Shown piece after piece: positions 44,936 to 52,434 of a stretch of DNA of 56,614 nt. Position 1 is the first letter of the stretch; each line of letters starts with the position of its first letter. Made by a program: the position numbers and the translations under genes. This DNA is from a virus, in IMG/VR virus record IMGVR_UViG_3300005537_000031, positions 1 to 56,614 of that record; one strand, 5' to 3'. Under the pieces are notes generated by a model. That model did no database searches and was not told the DNA's origin. It was given only the letters and a program-made list of their open reading frames with translations.

Positions 44936-47904
44936 AGGGAACAGGTGCTAACGGAGTTCTTCTTGTTGGGGAAGCCTCTGGGGAACATGAACAGAGGGAT
45001 CAACTCCCCTTTAGAAATTATGCTCCTGCTGGCGCTGTGCTCGAGCGTTGCCTGCGCCGTATGGGTCTCGACAGAAAACAATTCGCTATTACAAACTGCA
45101 TCCGTTGTCGCCCACGCAAGAACTGGCTGGAAGGCGCGCCGTGGGAATACTCCGCACTCCGCCAGTGCAGGCCGAACCTCGACGCCGCAATAGCCATGTA
45201 TAAGCCTCGGTGTATTATCGCGCTTGGTGGCGTGGCGCTGCGAGAGCTGACAGGGGAGGCGGGAGAGGCTAGGGGAGTCACGCATCTTGCGGGCTATGTT
45301 CTGCCTCTCGCCAGCGGAACCAGGCATAACTACATCTGTGGGATGTGTGAAGGTAAGAATAAACAATGCGACAACTGCATGGGAACAGGATGGGTATCTA
45401 GGTCAGCTACGACAGGGCAGATTCCCGTGCTGGCCGATTTCCATCCCTCCTATCTCCGCCGGGGCAAGGCCTCGCACCAGGGAGTGTTCAGCCGAATCAT
45501 CCAGCGGTCGCTGGCCATCGCTAGTGGTCGTGATCGTAACTTCATGTGGGGAGTTGATCCAGATGATTCGGCCACGTGGAACACCCCTGACGGTGGGCGA
45601 CTACAATACTGGACGCATCCCACGACCGATCAGGCGAGATCCGTGTTGCGATACCTCGAAGACAATCCCAATCTCCCGGTGGCGAAGGATATAGAAACCA
45701 GCGAATCGTCATCGCTGGACGAGGACGCGCGGGAGGGATTCAGCGACACGGAAGTGAGACTCTTCCAGCTGAGCTATCAGCCCGGGACCGGGATCGCGAT
45801 TCCCTACACGGGGGAGTTCAAAGACATCGTGAGACGAATGCTGCATCTCAGGAACCCGTTCTACGGTCATAACTGGGACAATTTCGATCATAAGGTGTTG
45901 CGCGCAGCTGCAGCGCGGGAGGGATGGGTTTATGCACCGTCGGTTAGAGTCTTTGACACACTTGATATGTTTCATCACTGGCAGCCTGATCTCCCAGCGC
46001 ATCTGCAATTTGCTTCCAGCTTCGTCAATTTTCCATTTCCGTGGAAGCACCTCTCAGGTACTAATATTGAGTTCTACGGTATATGTGATGTGGATGCTGG
46101 TCTTCGGCTCGGACAGTTCCTCGAAGCCACGCTGAAGAAGGACAATCTTTGGGGTTCGGGAAATGAATATTCCCTGACCACTGGCTACACCGGACAGGAG
46201 CGTGAGGTGAGGCCGGTGCTCGCAGCGATGGAAGATCGCGGGGTGCCGATTGACGACGCTGCGAGGATCAAGCTGGGAGCGGAGTTCGAGGCTGCGCAGC
46301 GGGAGCTAGGCGAGGAGTTGGCCAAGCGTGCTCCGGTGGAGTGTCAGAGGGTGCATCCGAAGGAGGGGTATAAGACTATTCCTCCCGAAGTCAGGCAATG
46401 GCAAAAGACTCAAGTGGAAATTATCATAGATAACGAGCTGCCTCTACATCGCTACATGGAAGCTGGGGAAGATGGAGAGTCATATACATACGCCATAAGG
46501 GAGTTTTATGTTGCTGGGTTGGATGAGTCTGGAAATCCCACTATAAATAAAGTCCGTCGCATTTGCCGCGTGTATGATTTTAACCCGAACTCGGCGCCGC
46601 AGCTGATAGCCTACATGAAGTCGAAGGGACACAAAGTCCCCAAGTCCAAGATCGAGGACGAGGAAGGCAACCAGAAAGACACCACCGCAGCCAAGGAACT
46701 CCAACGCCTGGCAGTGAAGACCGGCGATGACTTCTACCTGAAGGTGATCGAGTACCGCGGGCTTACGAAACTTCGCGGAACCTACGTGGATGGCTTCCGT
46801 CCCGGGAGTGATGGCCGGGTGCATACGACGTTCACGTTTCAGACGGCGATTGCGCAGCTCAGTGCGCGCAACCCAAACACGACGAACTTCCCGAAGCTCA
46901 AGCCCACGCCCAAGTTAGCCAAGGCTCTCCGTAGCATCGTGTGCGCGGATCCGGGTCATGTTCTCGCCGAGGTGGATTTTAAGTCCTGTCACGTCATCAC
47001 ACTGGGCCTGCTCGCGGGAGACGCTAACTACACTCGTCTCGGCAGACTGGACATTCACTCAGCAGTTGCTGGCCACTTCCTAGGACTATGGAACGTCAAG
47101 GAAATACTGAAGGAATCGGACGCAGAGTTGATGGCACGGTTTAAATGGTTGAAGTCCGATCCCGAGCGCAAGCGTGTTCGCGATGATCAGGCCAAGCACG
47201 GCATTCTCGGGATAGGTAACGGACTTCGCTCCAAGGGACTATTCGAGCGGTATATGGAGAACTTTCCAGCGCGCCAGTGTCCTCAGTGTGGAGGTAGTGG
47301 CAAGGTTTCTGGCCTGCGCGGGCTGAAACACTGTCCTGAGTGTAAAGCGACTGGCAGACAACCGGGGCAGCGCGTTGCAGACTTGGTATTGGAAACCTGT
47401 GAGGACATATTCGATAAGATATTTATATATCAGGAACTCCAACGCAAAGAGGCACATGAGACACAACGCCTGCGCACACCCTTCGGCCATCAGCGGAGGT
47501 TCTACGAGGTATATCGCTGGGACGGCAGGAAGGGAATCTGGAGTCACGGAGACCAAGCTGAGGAAGCCGTGGCCTATCGCCTCGCGAACACGGCCCATGC
47601 GCACATGCGTGAGGTAATGAAGGAACTATCGAGACTCGGGCTGGATGAGAAGTACGGACTTTTCAATATGGTTCATGATTCACTAATGTGGTCCTTCCCA
47701 GAACCGTTGCTGAAATCCTTCGCCAGAGAAGTATATCCCGTGATGACCGCCGAGTCCAAGGTGATGCCGGGGCTATGGCTGGGCGTAGAGGGATCATGGG
47801 GCAGACGTTGGTCGGAGATGAAGGATCTAGAGGTGCCTGTGGAGTTGACACCGCGGACTACAATAGCGGCAGCTACTCAGAACATGGAGGCATCCGCTGT
47901 ATGA
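44860..47904 (+). CDS. polA: Fused uracil-DNA glycosylase, 3'-5' exonuclease and A-family DNA polymerase
   Basis: A 1014-residue fusion starting with GTG. Residues 1-215 form a family-4 glycosylase: CVGC (10/13), GEASG (37-41), NCIRCRP (79-85), QCRP (102-105) and HPSYLRR (195-201). Cys10, 13, 83 and 103 match the iron-sulfur ligands. An extra finger, CGMC and CDNCMGTG, fills 160-177. The exonuclease has DIE (277-279), GHNWDNFD (336-343) and ICDVD. The polymerase has motif A EVDFKSCH (about 702), motif B KHGILGIGNG (about 778) and motif C VHDS (about 937; Ser replaces the usual Glu). A second finger, CPQCGGSGK and CPECKATG, lies near 807-830. The layout resembles SPO1-type polymerases. Confidence 0.88.
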   Translation: MPVRCKPSSCVGCQLHSHGTDFSAIEGTGANGVLLVGEASGEHEQRDQLPFRNYAPAGAVLERCLRRMGLDRKQFAITNCIRCRPRKNWLEGAPWEYSALRQCRPNLDAAIAMYKPRCIIALGGVALRELTGEAGEARGVTHLAGYVLPLASGTRHNYICGMCEGKNKQCDNCMGTGWVSRSATTGQIPVLADFHPSYLRRGKASHQGVFSRIIQRSLAIASGRDRNFMWGVDPDDSATWNTPDGGRLQYWTHPTTDQARSVLRYLEDNPNLPVAKDIETSESSSLDEDAREGFSDTEVRLFQLSYQPGTGIAIPYTGEFKDIVRRMLHLRNPFYGHNWDNFDHKVLRAAAAREGWVYAPSVRVFDTLDMFHHWQPDLPAHLQFASSFVNFPFPWKHLSGTNIEFYGICDVDAGLRLGQFLEATLKKDNLWGSGNEYSLTTGYTGQEREVRPVLAAMEDRGVPIDDAARIKLGAEFEAAQRELGEELAKRAPVECQRVHPKEGYKTIPPEVRQWQKTQVEIIIDNELPLHRYMEAGEDGESYTYAIREFYVAGLDESGNPTINKVRRICRVYDFNPNSAPQLIAYMKSKGHKVPKSKIEDEEGNQKDTTAAKELQRLAVKTGDDFYLKVIEYRGLTKLRGTYVDGFRPGSDGRVHTTFTFQTAIAQLSARNPNTTNFPKLKPTPKLAKALRSIVCADPGHVLAEVDFKSCHVITLGLLAGDANYTRLGRLDIHSAVAGHFLGLWNVKEILKESDAELMARFKWLKSDPERKRVRDDQAKHGILGIGNGLRSKGLFERYMENFPARQCPQCGGSGKVSGLRGLKHCPECKATGRQPGQRVADLVLETCEDIFDKIFIYQELQRKEAHETQRLRTPFGHQRRFYEVYRWDGRKGIWSHGDQAEEAVAYRLANTAHAHMREVMKELSRLGLDEKYGLFNMVHDSLMWSFPEPLLKSFAREVYPVMTAESKVMPGLWLGVEGSWGRRWSEMKDLEVPVELTPRTTIAAATQNMEASAV

Positions 47905-48056
47905 CTAAGTACGAGTCTCAGCAGGTGCAATACGTGGTGGCTGATCTTGAGGCGTTGCGGGAGTTCAATCCTCCCCTCGACCTGCACAAGCCGAAGCTGG
48001 ATCGTGCGATAGACAGGTTGGCACGGATGTTGAAAGCGAAGGAGAAAACTGCATGA
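47901..48056 (+). CDS. Small helical protein (51 aa)
   Basis: ATG at 47901 overlaps the polymerase stop and its TGA overlaps the next ATG. The product (MTKYESQQVQYVVADLEALR start) is an amphipathic helix followed by a Lys-rich helix. It may be a small accessory to either neighbour. No family was recognised. Confidence 0.6.
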   Translation: MTKYESQQVQYVVADLEALREFNPPLDLHKPKLDRAIDRLARMLKAKEKTA

Positions 48057-48508
48057 TAGACACCAAGGTATTTCTAACCAAGTGTAAACAGGCCGCGATG
48101 AACCTGGGACTGAGCTGGCCGGGGTACGTCGCTGCCGAGGCCGCGCTGGAGTCGCGCTATGGGCAGTCCGGGCTGGCTCTCCAAGCCAACAATCTCTTCG
48201 GCATGAAGGCGCATCATTCCACGCCGCCGGATCAGACGCTGGCACTGCCCACGAAGGAGTTTGTCAACGGGCAGTGGATCGCGACCACCGCTAGCTGGAT
48301 GAAGTATCCGGATTGGGAAGCATGCCTGCGCGATCGTCAGGCAACTCTGGTGCGACTGGGTTACGAGTATCCAGCTTATCAGGCCGCTCTCGCAGCCAGC
48401 GATGGCGAGACATTCATCCGCGAAGTGTCACAAACTTGGAGCACCGACCCCCACCGTGCAGATAAGGTTCTGGAGATTTACAACGACAATCAGGACGTGC
48501 TGGCATGA
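48053..48508 (+). CDS. Endolysin (FlgJ-type glucosaminidase)
   Basis: A 151-residue enzyme with the glucosaminidase core: AAEAALESRYGQSGLALQAN (about residues 28-47) contains the catalytic Glu (ALESRYG), followed by NNLFGMKA, the usual second motif. The domain cuts glycan chains of peptidoglycan. There is no signal peptide, so passage depends on the holin-like product encoded directly downstream. It fits lysis of a Gram-negative or thin-walled host. Confidence 0.8.
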   Translation: MIDTKVFLTKCKQAAMNLGLSWPGYVAAEAALESRYGQSGLALQANNLFGMKAHHSTPPDQTLALPTKEFVNGQWIATTASWMKYPDWEACLRDRQATLVRLGYEYPAYQAALAASDGETFIREVSQTWSTDPHRADKVLEIYNDNQDVLA

Positions 48509-48873
48509 ACAACTTCATAGATCAACAACTCCCCATCGGCCTCGTGCTCGTGTTCGTCCAGAATTGGTTAAAAGGCCAGTCCTGGTTCCCCTGGCTGAAC
48601 TACCAATCCACCAAGGCCAACCACGCCTTCGCCATCATCACCACCGGCCTCGCCACCTTCGGCATTCACATCTCCCACACCGGGACCTTCGTCAGCGGAG
48701 GCTCCGTCCTGCTGACCTTCCCCGCCGGGACAGTGATCCTCGCGGGACTATGGCATTGGATACAGCAATACGCCGTGACCAAGGGAGTGTACACGGGATT
48801 GCAATCGCAGTTGAATCCACCCACGGCGCAACAACCGGCGGCGGTGGTTGAGACTAAGGATTTGAAAAAATGA
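48505..48873 (+). CDS. Holin-like membrane protein
   Basis: A 122-residue protein with three hydrophobic segments (about residues 9-22, 41-57 and 63-85) and a Pro/Gln/Lys tail. It overlaps the endolysin stop by four bases and is followed by the methyltransferase. Size and topology suit a class I holin, which would form lesions that release the endolysin. No family motif was found. Confidence 0.7.
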   Translation: MNNFIDQQLPIGLVLVFVQNWLKGQSWFPWLNYQSTKANHAFAIITTGLATFGIHISHTGTFVSGGSVLLTFPAGTVILAGLWHWIQQYAVTKGVYTGLQSQLNPPTAQQPAAVVETKDLKK

Positions 48874-49328
48874 AAATCTGGTCAACTCCGCAGGATGTGT
48901 TCGACAAGTTGGACGATGAGTTCCACTTCGACATCGACGTGTGTGCGGACGACAACAATGCCAAGTGCCAGATGTATTACTCTCGCCAGCGAGGCCTCAT
49001 CGAAGACTGGGGCGGCGTGTGCTTCCTGAATCCGCCATACGGCAAAGAAATATCGCAATGGCTGAAGAAGGCCCTTGAAGTCGCGGCGAATCGAGATGCT
49101 ACTGTAGTCTGCCTACTACCTGTTCGATCTAATCCTCCGTGGTGGCATAACTATGTAATGAAGGCCACGGAGATCCGCTTCGTGCGAAAGAAATTATCCT
49201 TCACTGGCGGTATGGGAGTCCCGTTCTGGGGGAATGCCATTGTAGTTTTCAGAAAAGGCTCAGTCGGTCAATCCCCAGCGGTATCCAGCTGGGATCAGCC
49301 AAGACACATAAAGGAGAACAACGCATGA
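48870..49328 (+). CDS. Phage N6-adenine DNA methyltransferase (Dam family)
   Basis: A 152-residue protein of the phage Dam type (DNA N-6-adenine-methyltransferase). It starts with WSTPQDVFDKLDDEFHFDID, the typical family opening, and has the catalytic NPPYG (about residues 51-55) and a later VPFWGNAIVVF strand. No restriction partner is present. Methylation may protect phage DNA or mark it for packaging. Its placement inside the lysis cassette is common in phages. Confidence 0.85.
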   Translation: MKIWSTPQDVFDKLDDEFHFDIDVCADDNNAKCQMYYSRQRGLIEDWGGVCFLNPPYGKEISQWLKKALEVAANRDATVVCLLPVRSNPPWWHNYVMKATEIRFVRKKLSFTGGMGVPFWGNAIVVFRKGSVGQSPAVSSWDQPRHIKENNA

Positions 49329-49903
49329 TTCAACGCAAGCACATACTCACCCTGATGCTGCTGCTGACCGGACTCGCCGGAGTCATTAGCAGCGACGGAT
49401 GCAAGACCGCCAAGCCTAACCAGCCACCGCTGGTCGATCAGGTCATCACCGGGCTGAACATCGCCCAGGACGTGGCCAACCAGCTAGGGCCAATCGTCCA
49501 GCCGCTGAATCCGGAGGTAGCTACCACCATCGGCAAGGTGTCCACCGATCTCGGAGTGATCGTGAAGACTTACACGATTTACGATTCCGCCGCAGGGCAG
49601 ACGACGACGAACATTGATCTGCTACGCGCCACGGCGGGATCGATACAAACCAATCTCTCCGATATCCTCGCGGCGATTGGGGTGAAGAACCCGACGCTGG
49701 TCACCACCGTCCGCGTGGCCGTGCTGGTGGTGAACACAGCGATCACGGCGGTGATTGATCGATTGCCTCCGCCGACTACTCCAGCGGCGCAAGCGGCCCA
49801 TATCTCGCAGCTGGGAGTGCTACCGAGTGCAGGCGCTGCGGATTTGAAGAAAGCATGGAACGATGAAGTCAGTGGGAAGTATCCGAAGGCAGTAGTGAAG
49901 TAG
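49325..49903 (+). CDS. Exported protein, possible lipoprotein
   Basis: A 192-residue protein with a signal-like N-terminus (ILTLMLLLTGLAGVISS) and Cys26, which could be a lipid site although the lipobox is imperfect (SDGC). The mature part is Thr/Val/Ile/Ala-rich with repeated helices and a Pro-rich linker. It is the last gene of the early unit. It might be a spanin-like or exclusion protein; no direct evidence exists. Confidence 0.65.
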   Translation: MIQRKHILTLMLLLTGLAGVISSDGCKTAKPNQPPLVDQVITGLNIAQDVANQLGPIVQPLNPEVATTIGKVSTDLGVIVKTYTIYDSAAGQTTTNIDLLRATAGSIQTNLSDILAAIGVKNPTLVTTVRVAVLVVNTAITAVIDRLPPPTTPAAQAAHISQLGVLPSAGAADLKKAWNDEVSGKYPKAVVK

Positions 49904-49929
49904 GCAGGGAAGGCGGGTAAAATAAATCA

Positions 49930-49952
49930 GGGGCCAGTGGATGGCCCCTTTT
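49930..49952. terminator. Rho-independent terminator between convergent units
   Basis: GGGGCCA (49930-49936), a GTGGA loop, TGGCCCC (49942-49948) and then TTTT. It lies between the end of the rightward unit (49903) and the end of the leftward unit (49960). A partly T-rich context on both sides could make it act in both directions. Confidence 0.85.
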
Positions 49953-49959
49953 CAAATGT

Positions 49960-50088
49960 TTATTTCTTCTCCGGCGCCTTCCCAGGCTCAGTCGGCGGGG
50001 GGTTAGGCGTGGTGGGCGTTGTTGGTGTGCCGTGAGGCGGTTCCGGATCACCCGGTTTCCAGCCCGGCGGCTTGCTTCCATTTGACAT
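49960..50088 (-). CDS. Pro-rich small protein, last gene of the leftward unit (42 aa)
   Basis: ATG at 50088, TAA at 49962-49960. The product is Pro/Thr/Gly/Lys-rich (MSNGSKPPGWKPGDPEPPHG start) and predicted to be disordered. It ends 8 bases before the terminator. No family was recognised. Confidence 0.5.
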   Translation of the reverse strand: MSNGSKPPGWKPGDPEPPHGTPTTPTTPNPPPTEPGKAPEKK

Positions 50089-50092
50089 GGTT

Positions 50093-50608
50093 CTATCCTC
50101 CTGTGTAAACGATTCCCAATGGTTTGGGTGCTACATTCCAGCAGTCCACCGGATAATGTTCCACCGTGGCCGCTATGAACTCCACATGATATCCGTCGTG
50201 CAGGTCGGGTACGTATTTATCGCAAAATGTCTTGGGGAATGTCTGTCCTACTGGCCCGGACGCGCGCTGGAAATAGAACGTATTAGCAGCCACGATCTTG
50301 GGACGGCCGTTCTCGACCACCGTGTCACCTGGCTCCGCGACCACGTTCAGGTCCCACACCACGAACGTGTGATGATACTGCCAGAGATCAATCGTCGCCA
50401 TCCCCAGCACCAGCCCCAGAGCTACTTTTGCCATGTTCGTCAGCGTGGTGCGCGCAGCTTGCTTGAACCGGACGCTGGACGTGACGGTGGGAATGATGCT
50501 GCCGTTCTCTCTCTGCCTTCTCCAGACGACGCTTACGAGCCAGCCACAGCCCCACAGCCCAAGGCAGAGCATTGATAAGCGCAACCAGAAGTGTAGTGAA
50601 ATCAACAT
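50093..50608 (-). CDS. Membrane protein, probably frameshifted near its N-terminus
   Basis: The frame gives 171 residues with a hydrophobic segment (about residues 60-80: MAKVALGLVLGMATIDLW) and a periplasmic-looking C-terminus. The first 38 residues are Leu/Trp/Arg-rich and less natural. In the neighbouring frame, ATG 50615 has a strong AAGGAAAGGCG site and a better N-terminus (MTHVDFTTLLVALINALPWA), which degenerates exactly where this frame becomes natural. A (TC)n run at 50506-50514 lies at the switch. The real protein is probably the joined product. Confidence 0.6.
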   Translation of the reverse strand: MLISLHFWLRLSMLCLGLWGCGWLVSVVWRRQRENGSIIPTVTSSVRFKQAARTTLTNMAKVALGLVLGMATIDLWQYHHTFVVWDLNVVAEPGDTVVENGRPKIVAANTFYFQRASGPVGQTFPKTFCDKYVPDLHDGYHVEFIAATVEHYPVDCWNVAPKPLGIVYTGG

Positions 50609-50677
50609 GAGTCATCGCCTTTCCTTCCCGCTACCTGAGTTCCTTCTCCCGAGTTACCCACTGCGCGGGTCACTTTG

Positions 50678-51067
50678 CTACTTCCTAAGAAATGTGAATA
50701 TACTTATGAGCACTAATATAAATCCCGCCGCTGCCACCAGGATTCCCCAGCCCTGCTTGAGTCCCTGTCCGGTTCCTTCATTCTTGGTAACTCGGTTTTC
50801 CAGTGTTCCTATACGGTCGATGAGGGCTTGGTGCGCCGATGTGTACTCCGTGCGCGGCAGGAACTTAACCTCCCGGTCGTCCATCGCCTGTCGCCACTCG
50901 TTGGCACTGTCCCTCCACTTCTCGGAGTTGTACTCTGCCTTGTTGACCGCCGTTTCTGCGGATTCTAAGGCTGTGGATACCGCTTCCTTCTGCCCATTTA
51001 TCAAGGCTGTGAAGTGGATGTACAGTGTCTCCAGAGTCCACCCGGTAGTGCTCTTGGGCTCCGGCAT
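50678..51067 (-). CDS. Coiled-coil protein with C-terminal membrane anchor (129 aa)
   Basis: A charged Glu/Ala/Lys helix (about residues 30-95) and a C-terminal span (ILVAAAGFILVLISIFTFL) ending in Arg-Lys, a tail-anchored topology. Proteins of this type stand near lysis or tail genes in many phages and may be spanin-like or DNA-injection-related. It belongs to the late leftward unit. Confidence 0.65.
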   Translation of the reverse strand: MPEPKSTTGWTLETLYIHFTALINGQKEAVSTALESAETAVNKAEYNSEKWRDSANEWRQAMDDREVKFLPRTEYTSAHQALIDRIGTLENRVTKNEGTGQGLKQGWGILVAAAGFILVLISIFTFLRK

Positions 51068-51070
51068 TCG

Positions 51071-51955
51071 CTATCCGAACGTAACCGTCAGATTGTCAAT
51101 CGTCGCCTTGTACGGCTTCGCATCCGGTGTAGCGTCCAGCTGATACGCCGCGTTGCAGTACGGCGAGTTCGTCTGGCTCTGACTCACGGGATGGCTGAAC
51201 GTCACAGGAGTCGCTACGCCATCCACGATTACCTCGGTGAACCGCACCGTCTTGTCATCGCAGGTCGCGTCCACCTCCAGGTGGATCGACTTCCCGGCGG
51301 TGACCTTCGCCGTCACTCCGAGGGGCACCCACACCTTCTTCACGTAATCGAACCCCCGGATGATCCATCCCCCCGCGACCGGCAGGAGTTGCGGACCGAC
51401 GTTGATGACCACTCCGGAGGATTTGCGAATCTGATAATCCAGCTCCACCGCCTGCACGGACGTGAGCGGATCCATCGCGTAGTCGCAGGAAATGGAAAAC
51501 TTGCTGGCGGTTTCCATGATCGATTTCTGATCTGCGGTCAGCGTGGGATACAGCCTCCGCAGGTTATAGCAGTTGTCAGACTCGCCGCCAGCGAGCTTCG
51601 CTGGCTTGAAGTCAGCGGTGGCTGGTGATCCCGGCACGATGGCCACCGTCCCATGCGGGCCTGTCTTCGGCGCGCCAGGGGAGCGAGCCTCGTACCAGAG
51701 TGTTTCCGGCGCGACCGATTGAATGCTGGATAGCGTGACCGACTTCGGCGCGGTGAGGTCGGCGAGCTCCTGCTTGAGCTGCGCGATCAGCTGGTCTTGC
51801 GCGTCGGAAATCGTGGACGCCGCCGTCGCGTCGTCAATGATCTTCTGATATTCCGGTTTCATAAAATTCTCCTTCTGCCTGCGACCGTAGGGGACTTCCC
51901 CATAGCCATGACACAGCGGACACTTCCGCATCTTTTGAACATTCGACCTGGGCAT
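51071..51955 (-). CDS. Lectin-like virion protein with N-terminal Cys motif
   Basis: The full frame has 294 codons. An internal ATG at 51862 with an AAGGAGAA site gives 263 residues and is the likely main start. The N-terminal extension contains a DnaJ-type CPLCHGYG. The protein has a helical segment (about 35-70), then a beta-rich concanavalin-like region with Cys pairs (about 120-294). It follows the tail-spike gene by several small genes and may be a host-binding accessory. The function is inferred from place and strand pattern. Confidence 0.6.
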   Translation of the reverse strand: MPRSNVQKMRKCPLCHGYGEVPYGRRQKENFMKPEYQKIIDDATAASTISDAQDQLIAQLKQELADLTAPKSVTLSSIQSVAPETLWYEARSPGAPKTGPHGTVAIVPGSPATADFKPAKLAGGESDNCYNLRRLYPTLTADQKSIMETASKFSISCDYAMDPLTSVQAVELDYQIRKSSGVVINVGPQLLPVAGGWIIRGFDYVKKVWVPLGVTAKVTAGKSIHLEVDATCDDKTVRFTEVIVDGVATPVTFSHPVSQSQTNSPYCNAAYQLDATPDAKPYKATIDNLTVTFG

Positions 51956-51980
51956 GAGAGTTGCTGCATTATCTCACTCT

Positions 51981-52151
51981 TCACCCTTTGATGACGAATC
52001 CAAAGACGTGCCAGCCGAGGAGGAATATCAGTATCCCCAGCAGCAGGTGGCCGCCGAACGGACGCCAGTTGCCCGGAGCGGGTTGGTACATCCAGCCTCC
52101 AAAGAGAACCCACACGATGAAGAGAAACCAGAACAACATGCTTATTGGCAT
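51981..52151 (-). CDS. Two-span membrane protein (56 aa)
   Basis: ATG at 52151 has an AAGGAGG site at correct spacing. Two hydrophobic segments (MPISMLFWFLFIVWVLFGGW and HLLLGILIFLLGWHVFGF) are separated by a Pro/Arg-rich turn. It may be a second holin or an antiholin. The function is unknown. Confidence 0.6.
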   Translation of the reverse strand: MPISMLFWFLFIVWVLFGGWMYQPAPGNWRPFGGHLLLGILIFLLGWHVFGFVIKG

Positions 52152-52185
52152 AAAGCCTCCTTAGTTTTCGTCAATCGCTGCAGCA

Positions 52186-52431
52186 TCATGGGATGCACCG
52201 AATCTGCCAGCTGAGCGTGGCCGGTGTCAAGGCGATGATGGCGGTGATGCGGAGGGTCACGGTGTTGGCTGCGGATATCCATGCGATGTAGAGTGCCCCC
52301 GCTCCGAGGTCGCCATTCGGAGTGGCCACGCAGGCCATGCCTGGCTGTGCGCTAGTGACGGTGACTGCCTGAGTGGTGGAGGTTCCGAGGAGCATGGCCC
52401 CGGGGGACCACGATGGAAGAGTAGCATTCAT
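52186..52431 (-). CDS. Small beta-rich tail-associated protein (81 aa)
   Basis: Ala/Thr/Val-rich, with Cys near the centre and end (MNATLPSWSPGAMLLGTSTT start). It lies directly after the spike gene with a three-base gap. It resembles small chaperone-like or fibre-tip proteins in composition only. Confidence 0.6.
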   Translation of the reverse strand: MNATLPSWSPGAMLLGTSTTQAVTVTSAQPGMACVATPNGDLGAGALYIAWISAANTVTLRITAIIALTPATLSWQIRCIP

Positions 52432-52434
52432 AGA

